The notes below the pieces were generated by a model, which was given only the letters and a program-made list of their open reading frames with translations, searched no databases and was not told the origin of the DNA. A program made the position numbers and the translations under genes. From Pseudomonadota bacterium (GTDB taxonomy: Bacteria > Pseudomonadota > Gammaproteobacteria > Burkholderiales > Rhodocyclaceae): DNA of 38,868 nt. The first letter of the stretch is position 1. Each line of letters begins with the position of its first letter. This document shows positions 1 through 8,888 of the stretch, piece by piece. The DNA lies in the NCBI GenBank assembly GCA_029780075.1, contig JAKOZI010000283.1, forward strand, positions 1 through 38,868, written 5' to 3'.

Positions 1-2
1 GG

Positions 3-797
3 GGCACCCGCTTTATGCCCCAGCACGATGCGCGCGCCGAATTGGCACCGCGCGACGTGGTGGCACGCGCCATCGACTTTGAGATGAAAAAGCACGGCTT
101 GGACTGCGTGCATCTGGACATTTCGCACCAAAGCCCGGCTTTTTTGCACGAGCACTTTCCCAACATCCTGGCGCACTGCGCCAGTTTGGGCATCGACATC
201 ACGCGCGAACCCATTCCCGTGGTGCCCACCGCGCACTTCACCTGCGGTGGTGTGCTCACTGACCACGCCGGGCGCACCGACCTGCCCGGCCTGTATGCCG
301 TGGGCGAAGTGGCCTGCACAGGCCTGCACGGTGCCAACCGCCTGGCTAGCAATTCGCTGCTGGAGTGCATGGTGTTTGCCCGCTCGGCGGCGCACTACAT
401 TGCCCAGGCGCCCCGCGCACAAATTCCAGCCCTGCCGCGCTGGGACGACAGCCGGGTGCAAGACGCCGACGAGTCGGTAGTGATTTCACACAACTGGGAT
501 GAACTGCGCCGCTTCATGTGGGACTACGTAGGTATCGTGCGCACGACCAAGCGCCTGCAGCGCGCCCAGAACCGCATCCGCCTGCTGGTACGCGAGATCG
601 ACGATTTCTACTCGCACTTTCGCGTCAGCCACGATTTGATCGAACTGCGCAATCTGGTCGTCACTGCAGATTTGATCGTTCGCTGCGCGCTAAGGCGCCA
701 CGAGAGCCGAGGACTGCACTTCAGTCGCAACTATCCGGAAACCTTGCCCACCGCGCGTAACACCGTGATCAAGCGCCGCCCGCGACCTGATCTCTAG
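3..797 (+). CDS. nadB: L-aspartate oxidase, C-terminal part (5' end outside window)
   Basis: FAD-dependent oxidation of L-aspartate to iminoaspartate, the first step of de novo NAD synthesis in the cytoplasm. The frame is already open at the first bases, reading G-T-R-F-M-P-Q-H-D, a segment typical of the middle of NadB, so the N-terminal FAD-binding half lies upstream of the window. Visible motifs are the HFTCGG stretch, the [20 protein letters not shown] segment that closes the FAD site, and the SLLECMVF helix, followed by the helical C-terminal domain with its Arg-rich tail. It ends at TAG 795-797 and overlaps the convergent YgfX-like gene by 29 bases. Identification is secure; the true start cannot be seen. 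Confidence 0.95.
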   Translation, partial: GTRFMPQHDARAELAPRDVVARAIDFEMKKHGLDCVHLDISHQSPAFLHEHFPNILAHCASLGIDITREPIPVVPTAHFTCGGVLTDHAGRTDLPGLYAVGEVACTGLHGANRLASNSLLECMVFARSAAHYIAQAPRAQIPALPRWDDSRVQDADESVVISHNWDELRRFMWDYVGIVRTTKRLQRAQNRIRLLVREIDDFYSHFRVSHDLIELRNLVVTADLIVRCALRRHESRGLHFSRNYPETLPTARNTVIKRRPRPDL

Positions 798-1203
798 CAT
801 CGGCCCGCCAGCGCAACCATAAGCGAAGCCGACGGAACTGCTCCGCCGACATGCTGTCCGGCAACAGGGCAAGGCTGTCGGTACGCCGCTGATCGTCTCC
901 GCGCACGCGCAGGACGACCAATTGCCGGAACACTGCCGTGTCCGGCTGCACCGCCACAGGCTGCTCGTCTCCCCCGGCAAGGAGCAGCAACAAATCACCG
1001 CGATCACCAAGGCGCAGGCCGACGACCCTCGTTGGCCGCAACGCGTGCCACGCAGACAGTGCGAGCACGACCAGCAGCACGCAGAGCAACCCCGGAGGCC
1101 AGGGCAAGGCCAGCAAACAGCCGGCAGCGACGCCATGCAGCAGGAACGTCAGCCACCACAGCCGAGGCGAACGACGCAGTTCAATCTGGATCGGGAACTG
1201 CAT
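769..1203 (-). CDS. YgfX/CptA-like small inner-membrane protein
   Basis: 144-residue protein with an N-terminal hydrophobic hairpin (about residues 16-52, two membrane segments separated by WPPG) and a cytoplasmic tail rich in Arg and Leu. Size, the tight pair of helices and the position beside nadB fit the YgfX (CptA) family. In enterobacteria that family is described as a membrane protein affecting cell-division and cytoskeletal proteins, as partner of the succinate dehydrogenase assembly factor SdhE/YgfY. No SdhE gene is visible here. It starts 18 bases downstream of fabF and is probably the last gene of the fab operon. Its end overlaps the 3' end of nadB on the opposite strand. Family assignment is by overall look rather than a sharp motif, and the function is not established. 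Confidence 0.6.
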   Translation of the reverse strand: MQFPIQIELRRSPRLWWLTFLLHGVAAGCLLALPWPPGLLCVLLVVLALSAWHALRPTRVVGLRLGDRGDLLLLLAGGDEQPVAVQPDTAVFRQLVVLRVRGDDQRRTDSLALLPDSMSAEQFRRLRLWLRWRADARDQVAGGA

Positions 1204-1221
1204 CTGGCCCCGCGTGCAGAT

Positions 1222-2460
1222 CTAGAGGCGCTTGAAGGCCACCGTGGCGTTGGTACCGCCAAAGCCGAAAGAGTTCGAGATTCCGACGTCGATCTTCAAC
1301 GGACGCGCTTCGTTGGCGCAATAGTCAAGGTCGCAGGACACGTCCTGATTGAAGATGTTGATGGTCGGCGGTGACACCTGATGATAAATCGCGAGCACGG
1401 TAAACAGGGCCTCGATACCTCCCGCTGCACCCAGCAAATGGCCGGTCATCGATTTGGTCGAGTTGACCACCAGCCTGCCGGCGTGTTCACCGAAGGCACG
1501 CTTGACGGCGATCGTCTCCGCCTTGTCGCCCAGCGGAGTCGACGTCCCATGCGCATTGACATACTGCACCGCGTCCGCATTCAACCCGGCATTACGCAGG
1601 GCGTTGGCCATGCAGCGCGCCGCGCCCTCACCGTCCTCGCATGGGGCAGTCATGTGGTGGGCGTCGGCACTCATGCCAAACCCTACGAGCTCGCAGTAAA
1701 TTCTGGCACCCCGAGCCTTGGCATGCTCGTACTCCTCGAGCACCACGGTGCCGGCCCCTTCGCCGAGCACAAAGCCATCGCGATCCCTGTCCCACGGACG
1801 GCTTGCCGTCTGCGGATCGTCGTTGCGCGTCGATAACGCACGCGGCGCACAGAAGCCCCCCAGCCCCAGGTTCGAGACACAGCCTTCGGCCCCGCCGGCG
1901 ATCATGATGTCCGCATCGCCATATTCAATCAGGCGCCCGGCATCACCGATGCTGTGGGTGCCCGTCGAACACGCACTGACCAGCGAAATATTGGGCCCCT
2001 TGTAGCCGCACATGATCGACAGATTGCCCGAGATCATGTTGATGATCGAACCCGGGACGAAGAAGGGCGACACCTTGCGTACGCCACCCGCGGCGAAATC
2101 GTCGCAGGTGCTTTCGATCATCGGCAGGCCACCAATCCCCGAACCGATGGACACCCCGATCCGCTCAGGCCGCACCTGATTAGCGTCGAATCCCGCGTCA
2201 CGTATGGCCTGAAGTCCGGCAGCCATGCCGTAATGGATGAAAACGTCCATCCGCCGGGCTTCCTTCGGCGACAGATACTGGCCGACGTCAAAACCCTTCA
2301 CTTCACCGGCGATGCGAACGGGAAAAGTCGAAGCGTCGAAACGGGTAACCGGGCCAATCCCCGAGCGCCCCGCAAGAATATTCTGCCAAGCCTCAGCGAC
2401 AGAATTACCGACTGGAGAAACGATGCCAAGGCCGGTGATGACCACTCTGCGACGTGCCAA
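1222..2460 (-). CDS. fabF: 3-oxoacyl-ACP synthase II
   Basis: Condensing enzyme of type II fatty-acid synthesis: it elongates acyl-ACP with malonyl-ACP and releases CO2. Full length at 412 residues. The catalytic triad is visible as Cys164 in SACSTGTHS, His304 in NAHGTSTPLGD and His341 in SMTGHLLGAAGG. The start is TTG at 2460. It is the only start codon after an in-frame upstream TAG, it has a CGGAG ribosome-binding site 6 bases away, and it gives the normal MARRRVVITGLG N-terminus. It lies 111 bases downstream of acpP and 18 bases upstream of the YgfX-like gene. Confidence 0.97.
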   Translation of the reverse strand: MARRRVVITGLGIVSPVGNSVAEAWQNILAGRSGIGPVTRFDASTFPVRIAGEVKGFDVGQYLSPKEARRMDVFIHYGMAAGLQAIRDAGFDANQVRPERIGVSIGSGIGGLPMIESTCDDFAAGGVRKVSPFFVPGSIINMISGNLSIMCGYKGPNISLVSACSTGTHSIGDAGRLIEYGDADIMIAGGAEGCVSNLGLGGFCAPRALSTRNDDPQTASRPWDRDRDGFVLGEGAGTVVLEEYEHAKARGARIYCELVGFGMSADAHHMTAPCEDGEGAARCMANALRNAGLNADAVQYVNAHGTSTPLGDKAETIAVKRAFGEHAGRLVVNSTKSMTGHLLGAAGGIEALFTVLAIYHQVSPPTINIFNQDVSCDLDYCANEARPLKIDVGISNSFGFGGTNATVAFKRL

Positions 2461-2571
2461 CTTGAACTCCGAACACTAGAACATGCGGAAGCCGGAACTT
2501 CCCTTCTTCATGGTCACCCCTGCAGGACACGGCCAGCGACCCGTCCACAGGGACCCCCCACGCACGGTTGA

Positions 2572-2808
2572 TTACTTCTTGTGAGCAGTCACGTAGTCTA
2601 TGGCCTGCTGAACGGTGGTGATCTTCTCGGCTTCGTCATCCGGGATCTCGCACTCGAATTCTTCTTCGAGAGCCATCACCAGTTCCACCGTGTCAAGCGA
2701 ATCGGCCCCCAGATCATCGACAAACGACGATTCATTCTTGATGTCCGCCTCATTGACACCAAGTTGTTCCGCGACGATCTTTTTGACACGCTGCTCGATA
2801 TTTTCCAT
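2572..2808 (-). CDS. acpP: Acyl carrier protein
   Basis: 78-residue acidic carrier protein holding the growing acyl chain on 4'-phosphopantetheine. The attachment site is Ser37 in the invariant DSLD motif (residues 36-39), followed by the usual acidic helix. The start is ATG 2808, giving [10 protein letters not shown], with GGAAGGA about 8 bases upstream; a longer in-frame reading to 2880 has no family-like sequence. A sigma-70-type promoter precedes it at 2852-2880. This would let acpP be made in excess over the rest of the fab operon, as expected for a protein needed in high copy. Confidence 0.98.
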   Translation of the reverse strand: MENIEQRVKKIVAEQLGVNEADIKNESSFVDDLGADSLDTVELVMALEEEFECEIPDDEAEKITTVQQAIDYVTAHKK

Positions 2809-2851
2809 CAAAGTGTTCCTTCCAAAGTTCAAATGTAAAACAAAACGCGCC

Positions 2852-2880
2852 ATTCTAACAAAATGGCTGCAACTTACCAA
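2852..2880 (-). promoter_or_regulatory. Predicted acpP promoter
   Basis: On the minus strand TTGGTA, 17 bases, TAGAAT. The predicted transcript start is near 2845, about 37 bases before the acpP ATG, in the 154-base gap between fabG and acpP. Seen in sequence only. Confidence 0.6.
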
Positions 2881-2962
2881 TCATCCTGGAAACGTTGCCC
2901 CAGCCCTGGTTGACTTGCCGGAATACCCCATGACCATGACCCGGAGCGAGTGCCCGGACTGC

Positions 2963-3703
2963 TCAACCCATGAACATGCCGCCGTTGACGTGTATCGTCG
3001 TGCCGGTGACATAAGCGGCGCCGGCCGAAGCGAGAAACGCGACGGCGGCAGCGACCTCCTGAGGCGATCCGAGCCGCGCCAGCGGAATGCCCGCGAGCAG
3101 GGACTCCTTCTGCCGATCGTCAAGCGCCCGCGTCATGTCGGTATCGATCAGACCGGGCGCCACACAATTCACGGTGATGTTACGACTGCCCAACTCGCGA
3201 GCCAGCGCGCGGCTCATGCCGGTGACCCCGGCCTTGGCGGCGCAGTAATTGACCTGGCCCGGATTGCCGGCGTGACCAACCACCGAAGTCACGTTGATGA
3301 TCCGGCCCTGCCGGGCTTTCATCATCCCGCGCATGACCGCCTTGGAAAGTCGGAAGACGGCCTTCAAGTCGGTGTCCAGGACCATCTCCCACTCATCGTC
3401 CTTCAGACGCAGAGCAAGGTTGTCGCGGGTAATGCCGGCGTTATTGACCAGGACCGTCACCGCACCGTAGGTCTTCTCGATGTGGCCGATCAGCGCATCG
3501 ATCTGCAGCGCATCGCGCACTTCCAGTACTGCCCCCTCACCCCGGCAAGCCGCCTCGCCCAGATACGCCGAGATTGTGTCCGCACCCGCGGGACTGGTTG
3601 CCGTCCCGATCACGCTGGCCCCCAGGCGGCCGAGTTCCAGGGCAATCGCCCGGCCGATGCCACGCGACGCACCGGTCACGAGGGCAACTTGTCCGTCGAG
3701 CAT
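2963..3703 (-). CDS. fabG: 3-oxoacyl-ACP reductase
   Basis: NADPH-dependent reduction of 3-oxoacyl-ACP to 3-hydroxyacyl-ACP; short-chain dehydrogenase fold. With the ATG at 3703 the protein has 246 residues: the TGASRGIG cofactor loop near residues 10-17, NNAG near 87-90, catalytic Ser140, Tyr153 and Lys157, and the C-terminal HVNGGMFMG. A GTG at 3709, directly against the fabD stop, would add two residues. The ATG is preferred because a GGAG lies 9 bases upstream of it and the family normally begins MLDGQVALVTG. It is tightly coupled to fabD. Confidence 0.97.
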   Translation of the reverse strand: MLDGQVALVTGASRGIGRAIALELGRLGASVIGTATSPAGADTISAYLGEAACRGEGAVLEVRDALQIDALIGHIEKTYGAVTVLVNNAGITRDNLALRLKDDEWEMVLDTDLKAVFRLSKAVMRGMMKARQGRIINVTSVVGHAGNPGQVNYCAAKAGVTGMSRALARELGSRNITVNCVAPGLIDTDMTRALDDRQKESLLAGIPLARLGSPQEVAAAVAFLASAGAAYVTGTTIHVNGGMFMG

Positions 3704-3709
3704 ACTCAC

Positions 3710-4651
3710 CTACTCCAGGTTTGCAACGGCGGCTTCCAGAGCCACCAGATCAGCCAGTGCGACACTGGCCAGATTGTCGGCACAGCGTTTGCTGAGACCG
3801 GCGAGGACCTTGCCGGGACCGCATTCGGCCACCGTCGTGATGCCCATCGCCGCCATTTTGCGGATCGTCTCGACCCAACGCACCGGCGAGTACGCCTGCC
3901 GGATCAGCGCGTCCTTGATCCTGTCGGGCTCCGACTCGATCAGCACATCGACGTTATTGATCACCGGAATGCGGGCGCTTGCGAAGTTCACGCCGGCCAG
4001 CCCGACGGCCAGTTGGTCCGCTGCCGGTCGCAGCAACGACGAATGGAAGGGTGCAGAAACCGGCAGCAATAGCGCGCGCTTGGCACCACGAGCCTTGCAC
4101 CCCGCGCAGGCGAGTTCGACTGCCGCCTTGCTGCCGGCAATGACGGTCTGCCCGGGGCCATTGAAATTGACCGCTTGCACCACGGATCCGGCGCCTGCCG
4201 ACGCCTCGGCTTCGGCGCAGGCGGCGGCGATCTTTTCGTCGTCGAGACCAAGAATGGCCGCCATCGCGCCAGCACCCACGGGCACCGCTTCCTGCATCGC
4301 GGCCGCACGCAGACGCACCAGGGGCACCGCATCGGCAAACGCGATCACCCCGGCGGCGACCAGTGCCGCGTATTCACCCAGGCTGTGCCCGGCCACGACC
4401 GCCGGCAAGCTGCCGCCCTTGTCCAGCCACAGCCGATAGACCGCGATGTCGGCGACCAGCATCACGGGCTGGGTGTTGACCGTCTGCGCCAGAGCCTCGG
4501 CGGGTCCCTCGGCAAGTAGCTGCCAGAGATCCTGGCCGAGAACCGCCGACGCCTCGTCGAAAGTGGCGCGAACGACGCGCGACTCGCCATAGGCCGCCAT
4601 CATCCCGACCGACTGCGACCCCTGACCTGGGAAAACGAACGCGAACGCCAT
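3710..4651 (-). CDS. fabD: Malonyl-CoA:ACP S-malonyltransferase
   Basis: Transfers malonyl from CoA to ACP, supplying extender units for fatty-acid synthesis. 313 residues, family-typical. The N-terminal FPGQGSQ forms the oxyanion region, nucleophile Ser90 sits in GHSLGEYAA, Arg115 matches the malonyl-carboxylate ligand, and His203 in APFHSSLL completes the catalytic dyad. ATG 4651 has GGAGG 9 bases upstream, inside the 15-base gap after fabH. It stops immediately before fabG. Confidence 0.97.
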   Translation of the reverse strand: MAFAFVFPGQGSQSVGMMAAYGESRVVRATFDEASAVLGQDLWQLLAEGPAEALAQTVNTQPVMLVADIAVYRLWLDKGGSLPAVVAGHSLGEYAALVAAGVIAFADAVPLVRLRAAAMQEAVPVGAGAMAAILGLDDEKIAAACAEAEASAGAGSVVQAVNFNGPGQTVIAGSKAAVELACAGCKARGAKRALLLPVSAPFHSSLLRPAADQLAVGLAGVNFASARIPVINNVDVLIESEPDRIKDALIRQAYSPVRWVETIRKMAAMGITTVAECGPGKVLAGLSKRCADNLASVALADLVALEAAVANLE

Positions 4652-4666
4652 GTACCTAATCCTCCT

Positions 4667-5626
4667 TCAGAGCTCGAGCAGCACCGCGCCCCAGGTAAAA
4701 CCACCGCCAACGCCTTCGAGCAGGACTTTCTGACCGGCCTGAATGCGCCGGTTGCGGACGGCTTCGTCCAGCGCCAGAGGTACCGAGGCCGCCGAGGTAT
4801 TGCCATGCCGGTCGACGGTAACGATGACCTTGTCCATGGACAGCTTCATGCGCTTGGCAGTGGCTTCGAGAATGCGGATGTTGGCCTGGTGCGGAATCAG
4901 CCAGTCGATGTCTGCCGGCGAGATGCCGGCGACCCGGCAGCACTCCTCCGCCACCTCAGCCAGAACGCGGACCGCAAACTTGAACACCGCCTGCCCATCC
5001 ATGCGCAGGAAGGGATCGCCAGTCACCTGCCCGCCGCAGACGCTGCCGGGAACCGCCAGGATGCCGTGGTGCGCGCCGTCGGCATGCAGAGCGGTGGCCA
5101 GGATTCCCGGTTGCTCTGAAGCCTCGACCACGACCGCACCGGCACCGTCGCCAAACAGCACACAGGTGGCACGATCGGACCAGTCGAGAATGCGTGAAAA
5201 GACCTCCGAACCGACCACCAGAGCCCGCCGATGACTGCCAGAACGAATGAACTTGTCGGCAATCGTCAGCGCATAGACGAAACCGCTGCAGACCGCCTGG
5301 ACATCGAAGGCCGTCGCGCCATGATTACCCAGCTTGCTCTGCAGCAGACAGGCCGTGCTCGGGAAGATGAAATCAGGAGTCGACGTCGCAACGATGATCA
5401 GATCCAGATCGGAGGCCGCGAGGCCTGCGCCAGCCAACGCCCGGTGACTTGCTTCCAGGGCCAGATCGCTGGAAGTTTCACCGTTCTCCGCCAGATGGCG
5501 GAACCTGATGCCGGTTCGACTGCTGATCCACTGGTCGCTGGTTTCGATGCCACGGCGTGCCAGATCGTCGTTGCTGACGGGCTCGCCGGGCAGAAAACTG
5601 CCAATCCCGGTAATGCGGGAAAACAT
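4667..5626 (-). CDS. fabH: 3-oxoacyl-ACP synthase III
   Basis: Initiating condensing enzyme that joins acetyl-CoA and malonyl-ACP. 319 residues from ATG 5626. The active-site triad is Cys113 in [10 protein letters not shown], His246 in IPHQANIRI and Asn276 in HGNTSAAS, and GGGFTWG lies near the C-terminus. A longer in-frame reading into plsX exists, but its sequence is not FabH-like. With this start there is a single base between the plsX TAA and the fabH ATG, so translation is probably coupled. Confidence 0.97.
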   Translation of the reverse strand: MFSRITGIGSFLPGEPVSNDDLARRGIETSDQWISSRTGIRFRHLAENGETSSDLALEASHRALAGAGLAASDLDLIIVATSTPDFIFPSTACLLQSKLGNHGATAFDVQAVCSGFVYALTIADKFIRSGSHRRALVVGSEVFSRILDWSDRATCVLFGDGAGAVVVEASEQPGILATALHADGAHHGILAVPGSVCGGQVTGDPFLRMDGQAVFKFAVRVLAEVAEECCRVAGISPADIDWLIPHQANIRILEATAKRMKLSMDKVIVTVDRHGNTSAASVPLALDEAVRNRRIQAGQKVLLEGVGGGFTWGAVLLEL

Positions 5627-5627
5627 G

Positions 5628-6641
5628 TTATGCGGTCTCCTGTAGCGGTTGTTGTTGCGCAACGCGTTCGCTGATCCGTGCCAGGACACCGCTGCGGGCC
5701 TCATCCGCGGCGCGCTCCAGCGCGCGCGTGAAGGCCAGGGCATCTGCCGAGCCGTGACTCTTGACGACGATTCCTTTCAGACCGAGGAGAGTGGCACCGT
5801 TGTATTGCCGATGGTCAACGCGGTTCTTGAACCGCTTGAGGACCGGCATGGCGACCAGCGCCGCCAGTTTGGTCAACAGGTTGCGCCGGAACTCCTGGCG
5901 GAGAAAGGTGGCCAGCAGTTGCGCCAGACCTTCCGAGGTCTTGAGCGCGACATTGCCGACAAAACCATCGCAGACGATGACGTCGGCCTCGCCCTTGTAA
6001 AGGCCGTCGCCCTCAACGTTGCCGACGAAATTCAGGCCCGAATCCCAAAGCAGATCAGCGGCCCGCTTGACCACATCGTTACCCTTGATGTCTTCCTCGC
6101 CGATATTCAGTATCCCCACCGTAGGTCGATCGCGGTGCTCGATCGCCGAAACCAGCGAAGCGCCCATGATCCCGAACTGCAGCAGATGCTCCGGACTGCA
6201 ATCGACGTTGGCGCCGAGATCGAGCACGTGCGTGTGCCCGCCCAGCGTCGGCAGAACGGCACAGATCGCCGGACGGTCGATGCCCGGCAACATCTTGAGG
6301 ACGAAGCGGGAAATGGCCATCAGCGCACCGGTGTTGCCCGCCGAAACACAGGCATCCGCCTCGCCGAGCTTGACCAGATTGATCGCCACCCGCATCGACG
6401 AGTCCTTCTTCGAGCGCAGGGCCAGCGACGGCGATTCATCCATGGCCACCACTTCCGAAGCATGGCGGACGGCAATCCGTCCAACGGCGGCATCCCCCAG
6501 GAAGGGCCGAATGCTTTCGGCAAGGCCAACGAGGACGACGCGCACATCGGGATGATCGCGAACGAAATCCAGTGCCGCGGGAACGGTCACTTGGGGACCG
6601 TGATCCCCTCCCATGCAGTCGATGGCGACGGTGATAGTCAT
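5628..6641 (-). CDS. plsX: Phosphate acyltransferase PlsX
   Basis: Makes acyl-phosphate from acyl-ACP, the entry to membrane phospholipid synthesis through PlsY; peripheral membrane enzyme. 337 residues. Typical stretches are the N-terminal [38 protein letters not shown] and [15 protein letters not shown]. It follows rpmF after a 69-base gap that holds a terminator-like hairpin. The ATG at 6641 lies only 11 bases beyond the T-tract of that hairpin and has no clear Shine-Dalgarno sequence. Confidence 0.96.
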   Translation of the reverse strand: MTITVAIDCMGGDHGPQVTVPAALDFVRDHPDVRVVLVGLAESIRPFLGDAAVGRIAVRHASEVVAMDESPSLALRSKKDSSMRVAINLVKLGEADACVSAGNTGALMAISRFVLKMLPGIDRPAICAVLPTLGGHTHVLDLGANVDCSPEHLLQFGIMGASLVSAIEHRDRPTVGILNIGEEDIKGNDVVKRAADLLWDSGLNFVGNVEGDGLYKGEADVIVCDGFVGNVALKTSEGLAQLLATFLRQEFRRNLLTKLAALVAMPVLKRFKNRVDHRQYNGATLLGLKGIVVKSHGSADALAFTRALERAADEARSGVLARISERVAQQQPLQETA

Positions 6642-6652
6642 TCGCTGGCAGA

Positions 6653-6697
6653 CAAAAGAAAAGGCAGGCAGTTCACCGATGCGGGGAACTGCCTGCC
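6653..6697 (-). terminator. Intrinsic terminator or attenuator between rpmF and plsX
   Basis: Perfect 12-bp inverted repeat (6663-6674 with 6686-6697, 11-base loop). On the minus strand it is followed directly by TTTTCTTTTG. This is the layout of a factor-independent terminator inside the operon, just before plsX. It may cut transcription partially so that the ribosomal protein L32 is made in larger amounts than the lipid enzymes downstream. Confidence 0.75.
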
Positions 6698-6710
6698 CAT
6701 TCCAGAAAAA

Positions 6711-6890
6711 TCACTCGCCCGAACCCTTGACCACCTTCTTGCCGCGATAGAAGCCCGACGGGCTGACGTGGTGACGCAAGTGCACCTCACCGGTGGTCGG
6801 TTCAAGCGCCAGCGGCAGGCCGCCCAGTGAATCGTGTGAACGATGCATGCCACGCTTGGACGGGGACTTCTTGTTCTGTTGAACAGCCAT
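6711..6890 (-). CDS. rpmF: 50S ribosomal protein L32
   Basis: 59-residue basic protein of the large ribosomal subunit, beginning [20 protein letters not shown] and ending [13 protein letters not shown]. It is the Cys-free form without the zinc-ribbon cysteines. The start is ATG 6890 with AGGAG 6 bases upstream; an in-frame TTG two codons earlier is less likely. The order yceD-rpmF-plsX-fab is the conserved proteobacterial arrangement. Confidence 0.97.
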   Translation of the reverse strand: MAVQQNKKSPSKRGMHRSHDSLGGLPLALEPTTGEVHLRHHVSPSGFYRGKKVVKGSGE

Positions 6891-6914
6891 GACCAACTCC
6901 TAAAAACTAATTCA

Positions 6915-7406
6915 TTAAGCCTTGCCGTGCAGGCCGGCCAACACCGAAAAGGGCGACACCTTCGCAGAGTCCTGCCCACCGCCGGGCAGCACGCAGTCCT
7001 CATGTCGCGCCACCGGGGGCAGCGCCAGAAGAATCTCGTCCTCGATCAGTACGGCAACATCCAGTTCCTTCGCCTGCGGCAGGAAGTCCCGGGAGTCATC
7101 CTCCAGCTCATCCTGCGTCAGGTCGCCCTCGTGCTCGACGAACTCCAGCAAACTGCGCAACTCCAGTGGGTACTCGACCGGCTCAAGACAACGTTGACAG
7201 CAGAGAGACAGGACACCATCCACTTCCACCAGCAACTGCGGCCTGTTCGACGACCCGACCGCACCCGCGATCCGGTACACCAGTCTGCCGGCCGTATCGG
7301 TCAGCAGGTCATGCAGTCGACGCAGCGACTCGACCGGCAACTCGCCTTGCAGCGAACCGCCCTCGCGTCCAAAAACCTGGCTGTCAATAACAACGCGTCG
7401 CGACAT
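6915..7406 (-). CDS. yceD: YceD/DUF177 family protein (23S rRNA accumulation)
   Basis: 163-residue protein of the DUF177 family. In bacteria and plastids this family is needed for normal 23S rRNA accumulation and is nearly always encoded beside rpmF. A CCQRC motif (residues about 69-73) and the acidic segment ending in LPPVARHEDC are typical. The ATG at 7406 has no Shine-Dalgarno sequence and lies only a few bases after the expected transcript start, so it may be translated from an almost leaderless mRNA. It is the first gene of the rpmF-plsX-fab operon. Confidence 0.9.
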   Translation of the reverse strand: MSRRVVIDSQVFGREGGSLQGELPVESLRRLHDLLTDTAGRLVYRIAGAVGSSNRPQLLVEVDGVLSLCCQRCLEPVEYPLELRSLLEFVEHEGDLTQDELEDDSRDFLPQAKELDVAVLIEDEILLALPPVARHEDCVLPGGGQDSAKVSPFSVLAGLHGKA

Positions 7407-7415
7407 AAGGGGCGC

Positions 7416-7444
7416 ATGATATTATTTTCGGCTTTTGAAGTCAA
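7416..7444 (-). promoter_or_regulatory. Predicted promoter of the yceD-rpmF-plsX-fab operon
   Basis: Minus strand TTGACT, 17 bases, TATCAT: near-consensus sigma-70 boxes with ideal spacing. The predicted transcript start is about 7409, leaving roughly 2-4 bases before the yceD ATG at 7406. Confidence 0.7.
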
Positions 7445-7463
7445 AGCAGCGACAGTAGAAAAT
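7435..7463 (+). promoter_or_regulatory. Possible promoter of the maf operon
   Basis: Plus strand TTGAAG, 17 bases, GAAAAT. Its -35 box overlaps the -35 box of the divergent yceD promoter. The -10 box is weak, so this is tentative. Confidence 0.35.
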
Positions 7464-7533
7464 AGCTTATTTGCTGATTTTTCCGTTTCCCCAACCCGCC
7501 TTCCAGCCTGATCACGATGTTGTCGACCCGCCA

Positions 7534-8118
7534 ATGCCCAAGCCTGCGCTGATTCTCGCCTCGACCTCCCCCTTCCGACGCGAACTGCTCGCCCGTCTGG
7601 GCCTGCCGTTCGAAACCGCAAGCCCAGACATCGACGAGACGCTGCTGCCGGATGAACGACCCGAAGCTGGCGCGCTCCGCCTGTCGCAGGCGAAGGCCGA
7701 AGCGGTCGCCAGTGCGTATCCCGAAGCCCTGATCATCGGCAGCGACCAGGTAGCCTGTCTTGATGGCCAGGTCTTCGGAAAACCTGGAACCTACGCCAAC
7801 GCCGTGCGTCAGTTGCGGGCGATGCGGGGCCGCAGCGTCAATTTCTTCACTGGCCTTTGTCTCTTCGACGCCAGCAGTGGCAGGTCCCATCTGCGCGGCG
7901 TGCCGACCCTGGTCACCTTCCGCGACCTGACCGACGCGGAAATCGACGCTTACCTGCGCAAGGAACAGCCGTACAACTGTGCCGGCAGCGCCAAGTCGGA
8001 GGGCCTGGGAATTGCCCTGATTGCCCGGATCGATGGCGAAGACCCCAACGCACTGATCGGCCTGCCGCTGATCGCGCTCTGCGACCTGCTGCGAATCGAG
8101 AACGTCTCTGTATTCTGA
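7534..8118 (+). CDS. Maf-family nucleotide pyrophosphatase, YceF type
   Basis: House-cleaning enzyme hydrolysing modified nucleotides to monophosphates. The YceF branch acts on 7-methyl-GTP. 194 residues from ATG 7534. The N-terminal [11 protein letters not shown] and the [17 protein letters not shown] segment follow the YceF pattern (SDQV) rather than the dTTP/UTP-specific Maf pattern (ADT). In E. coli yceF lies beside yceD-rpmF, and the same neighbourhood is kept here, though divergently. An upstream in-frame TTG at 7471 would add 21 residues of non-family sequence and was rejected. Confidence 0.9.
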   Translation: MPKPALILASTSPFRRELLARLGLPFETASPDIDETLLPDERPEAGALRLSQAKAEAVASAYPEALIIGSDQVACLDGQVFGKPGTYANAVRQLRAMRGRSVNFFTGLCLFDASSGRSHLRGVPTLVTFRDLTDAEIDAYLRKEQPYNCAGSAKSEGLGIALIARIDGEDPNALIGLPLIALCDLLRIENVSVF

Positions 8119-8149
8119 ACCAGACCCGGCGCCCTCGCGCCCAGCGCAA

Positions 8150-8863
8150 GTGCCCAGGACCGGCAGGCTTTATCTGATCCCGGTGCCGCTCGGGCAAACG
8201 CCGATTGCCGTTGCCCTGCCGCAATCGGTACGGGCGTGCGCGCAGCGACTCAGCCATTTCGTCGCCGAGAACGCCAAGTCAGCGCGCTCCTTCCTGAAAG
8301 CGCTACCGTCCGACTGGCCACTGCAACAGATCGAGATCCAGGAACTCAACGAACACACCGCGGCCAGCGCACTCCCGCAACTGCTGGCGCCGACGCTGGG
8401 TGGAAGCGACCTCGGCCTGGTCTCGGAGGCTGGCTGTCCGGCGGTGGCCGACCCCGGAGCGGCACTGGTCGCCCTGGCCCACCGGCAGGGCATCCAGGTA
8501 GTTCCCCTGGTTGGCCCTTCGGCGATCCTGCTCGCCCTGATGGGTTCCGGACTGAGCGGCCAAAGCTTCACGTTTCACGGTTACCTGCCAAGCAGCAGTC
8601 AGGAACGCGAAAACCGCTTGCGTGACCTCGAAAAGGAATCGCGGCTGCTGCTAAGAACCCAGATTTTCATCGAAACGCCCTACCGCAACCGTCAGATGCT
8701 GGAATCCCTGGTCAACGCCTGTGCCGCGGGCACGCGCATCTGCATTGCGACCGATCTCACGCTGGACACCGAGCAGATCACGACACGCCCGGCAGCCGCA
8801 TGGCGGAGCCAGCCGCTACCGGATATCGCCCGCCGGCCGACCGTCTTCCTGATGCAGGCCTAG
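8150..8863 (+). CDS. SAM-dependent methyltransferase of the RsmI/tetrapyrrole-methylase superfamily
   Basis: 237 residues starting at GTG 8150 (MPRTGRLYLIPVPLG). The segments LGLVSEAGCPAVADPGA (about residues 90-106) and VPLVGPSAILLALMGSG, followed by FHGYLP and IFIETPYRN, are the SAM-binding loops of the fold shared by RsmI and tetrapyrrole methylases. It probably methylates RNA or a related substrate, but the sequence diverges from true RsmI: the first loop lacks the usual GNLGD pattern. The exact target is therefore left open. It follows maf after 31 bases in the same direction and converges on sppA. Confidence 0.85.
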   Translation: MPRTGRLYLIPVPLGQTPIAVALPQSVRACAQRLSHFVAENAKSARSFLKALPSDWPLQQIEIQELNEHTAASALPQLLAPTLGGSDLGLVSEAGCPAVADPGAALVALAHRQGIQVVPLVGPSAILLALMGSGLSGQSFTFHGYLPSSSQERENRLRDLEKESRLLLRTQIFIETPYRNRQMLESLVNACAAGTRICIATDLTLDTEQITTRPAAAWRSQPLPDIARRPTVFLMQA

Positions 8864-8888
8864 CGACGACTGCGCCGCGTGCAGCTAC

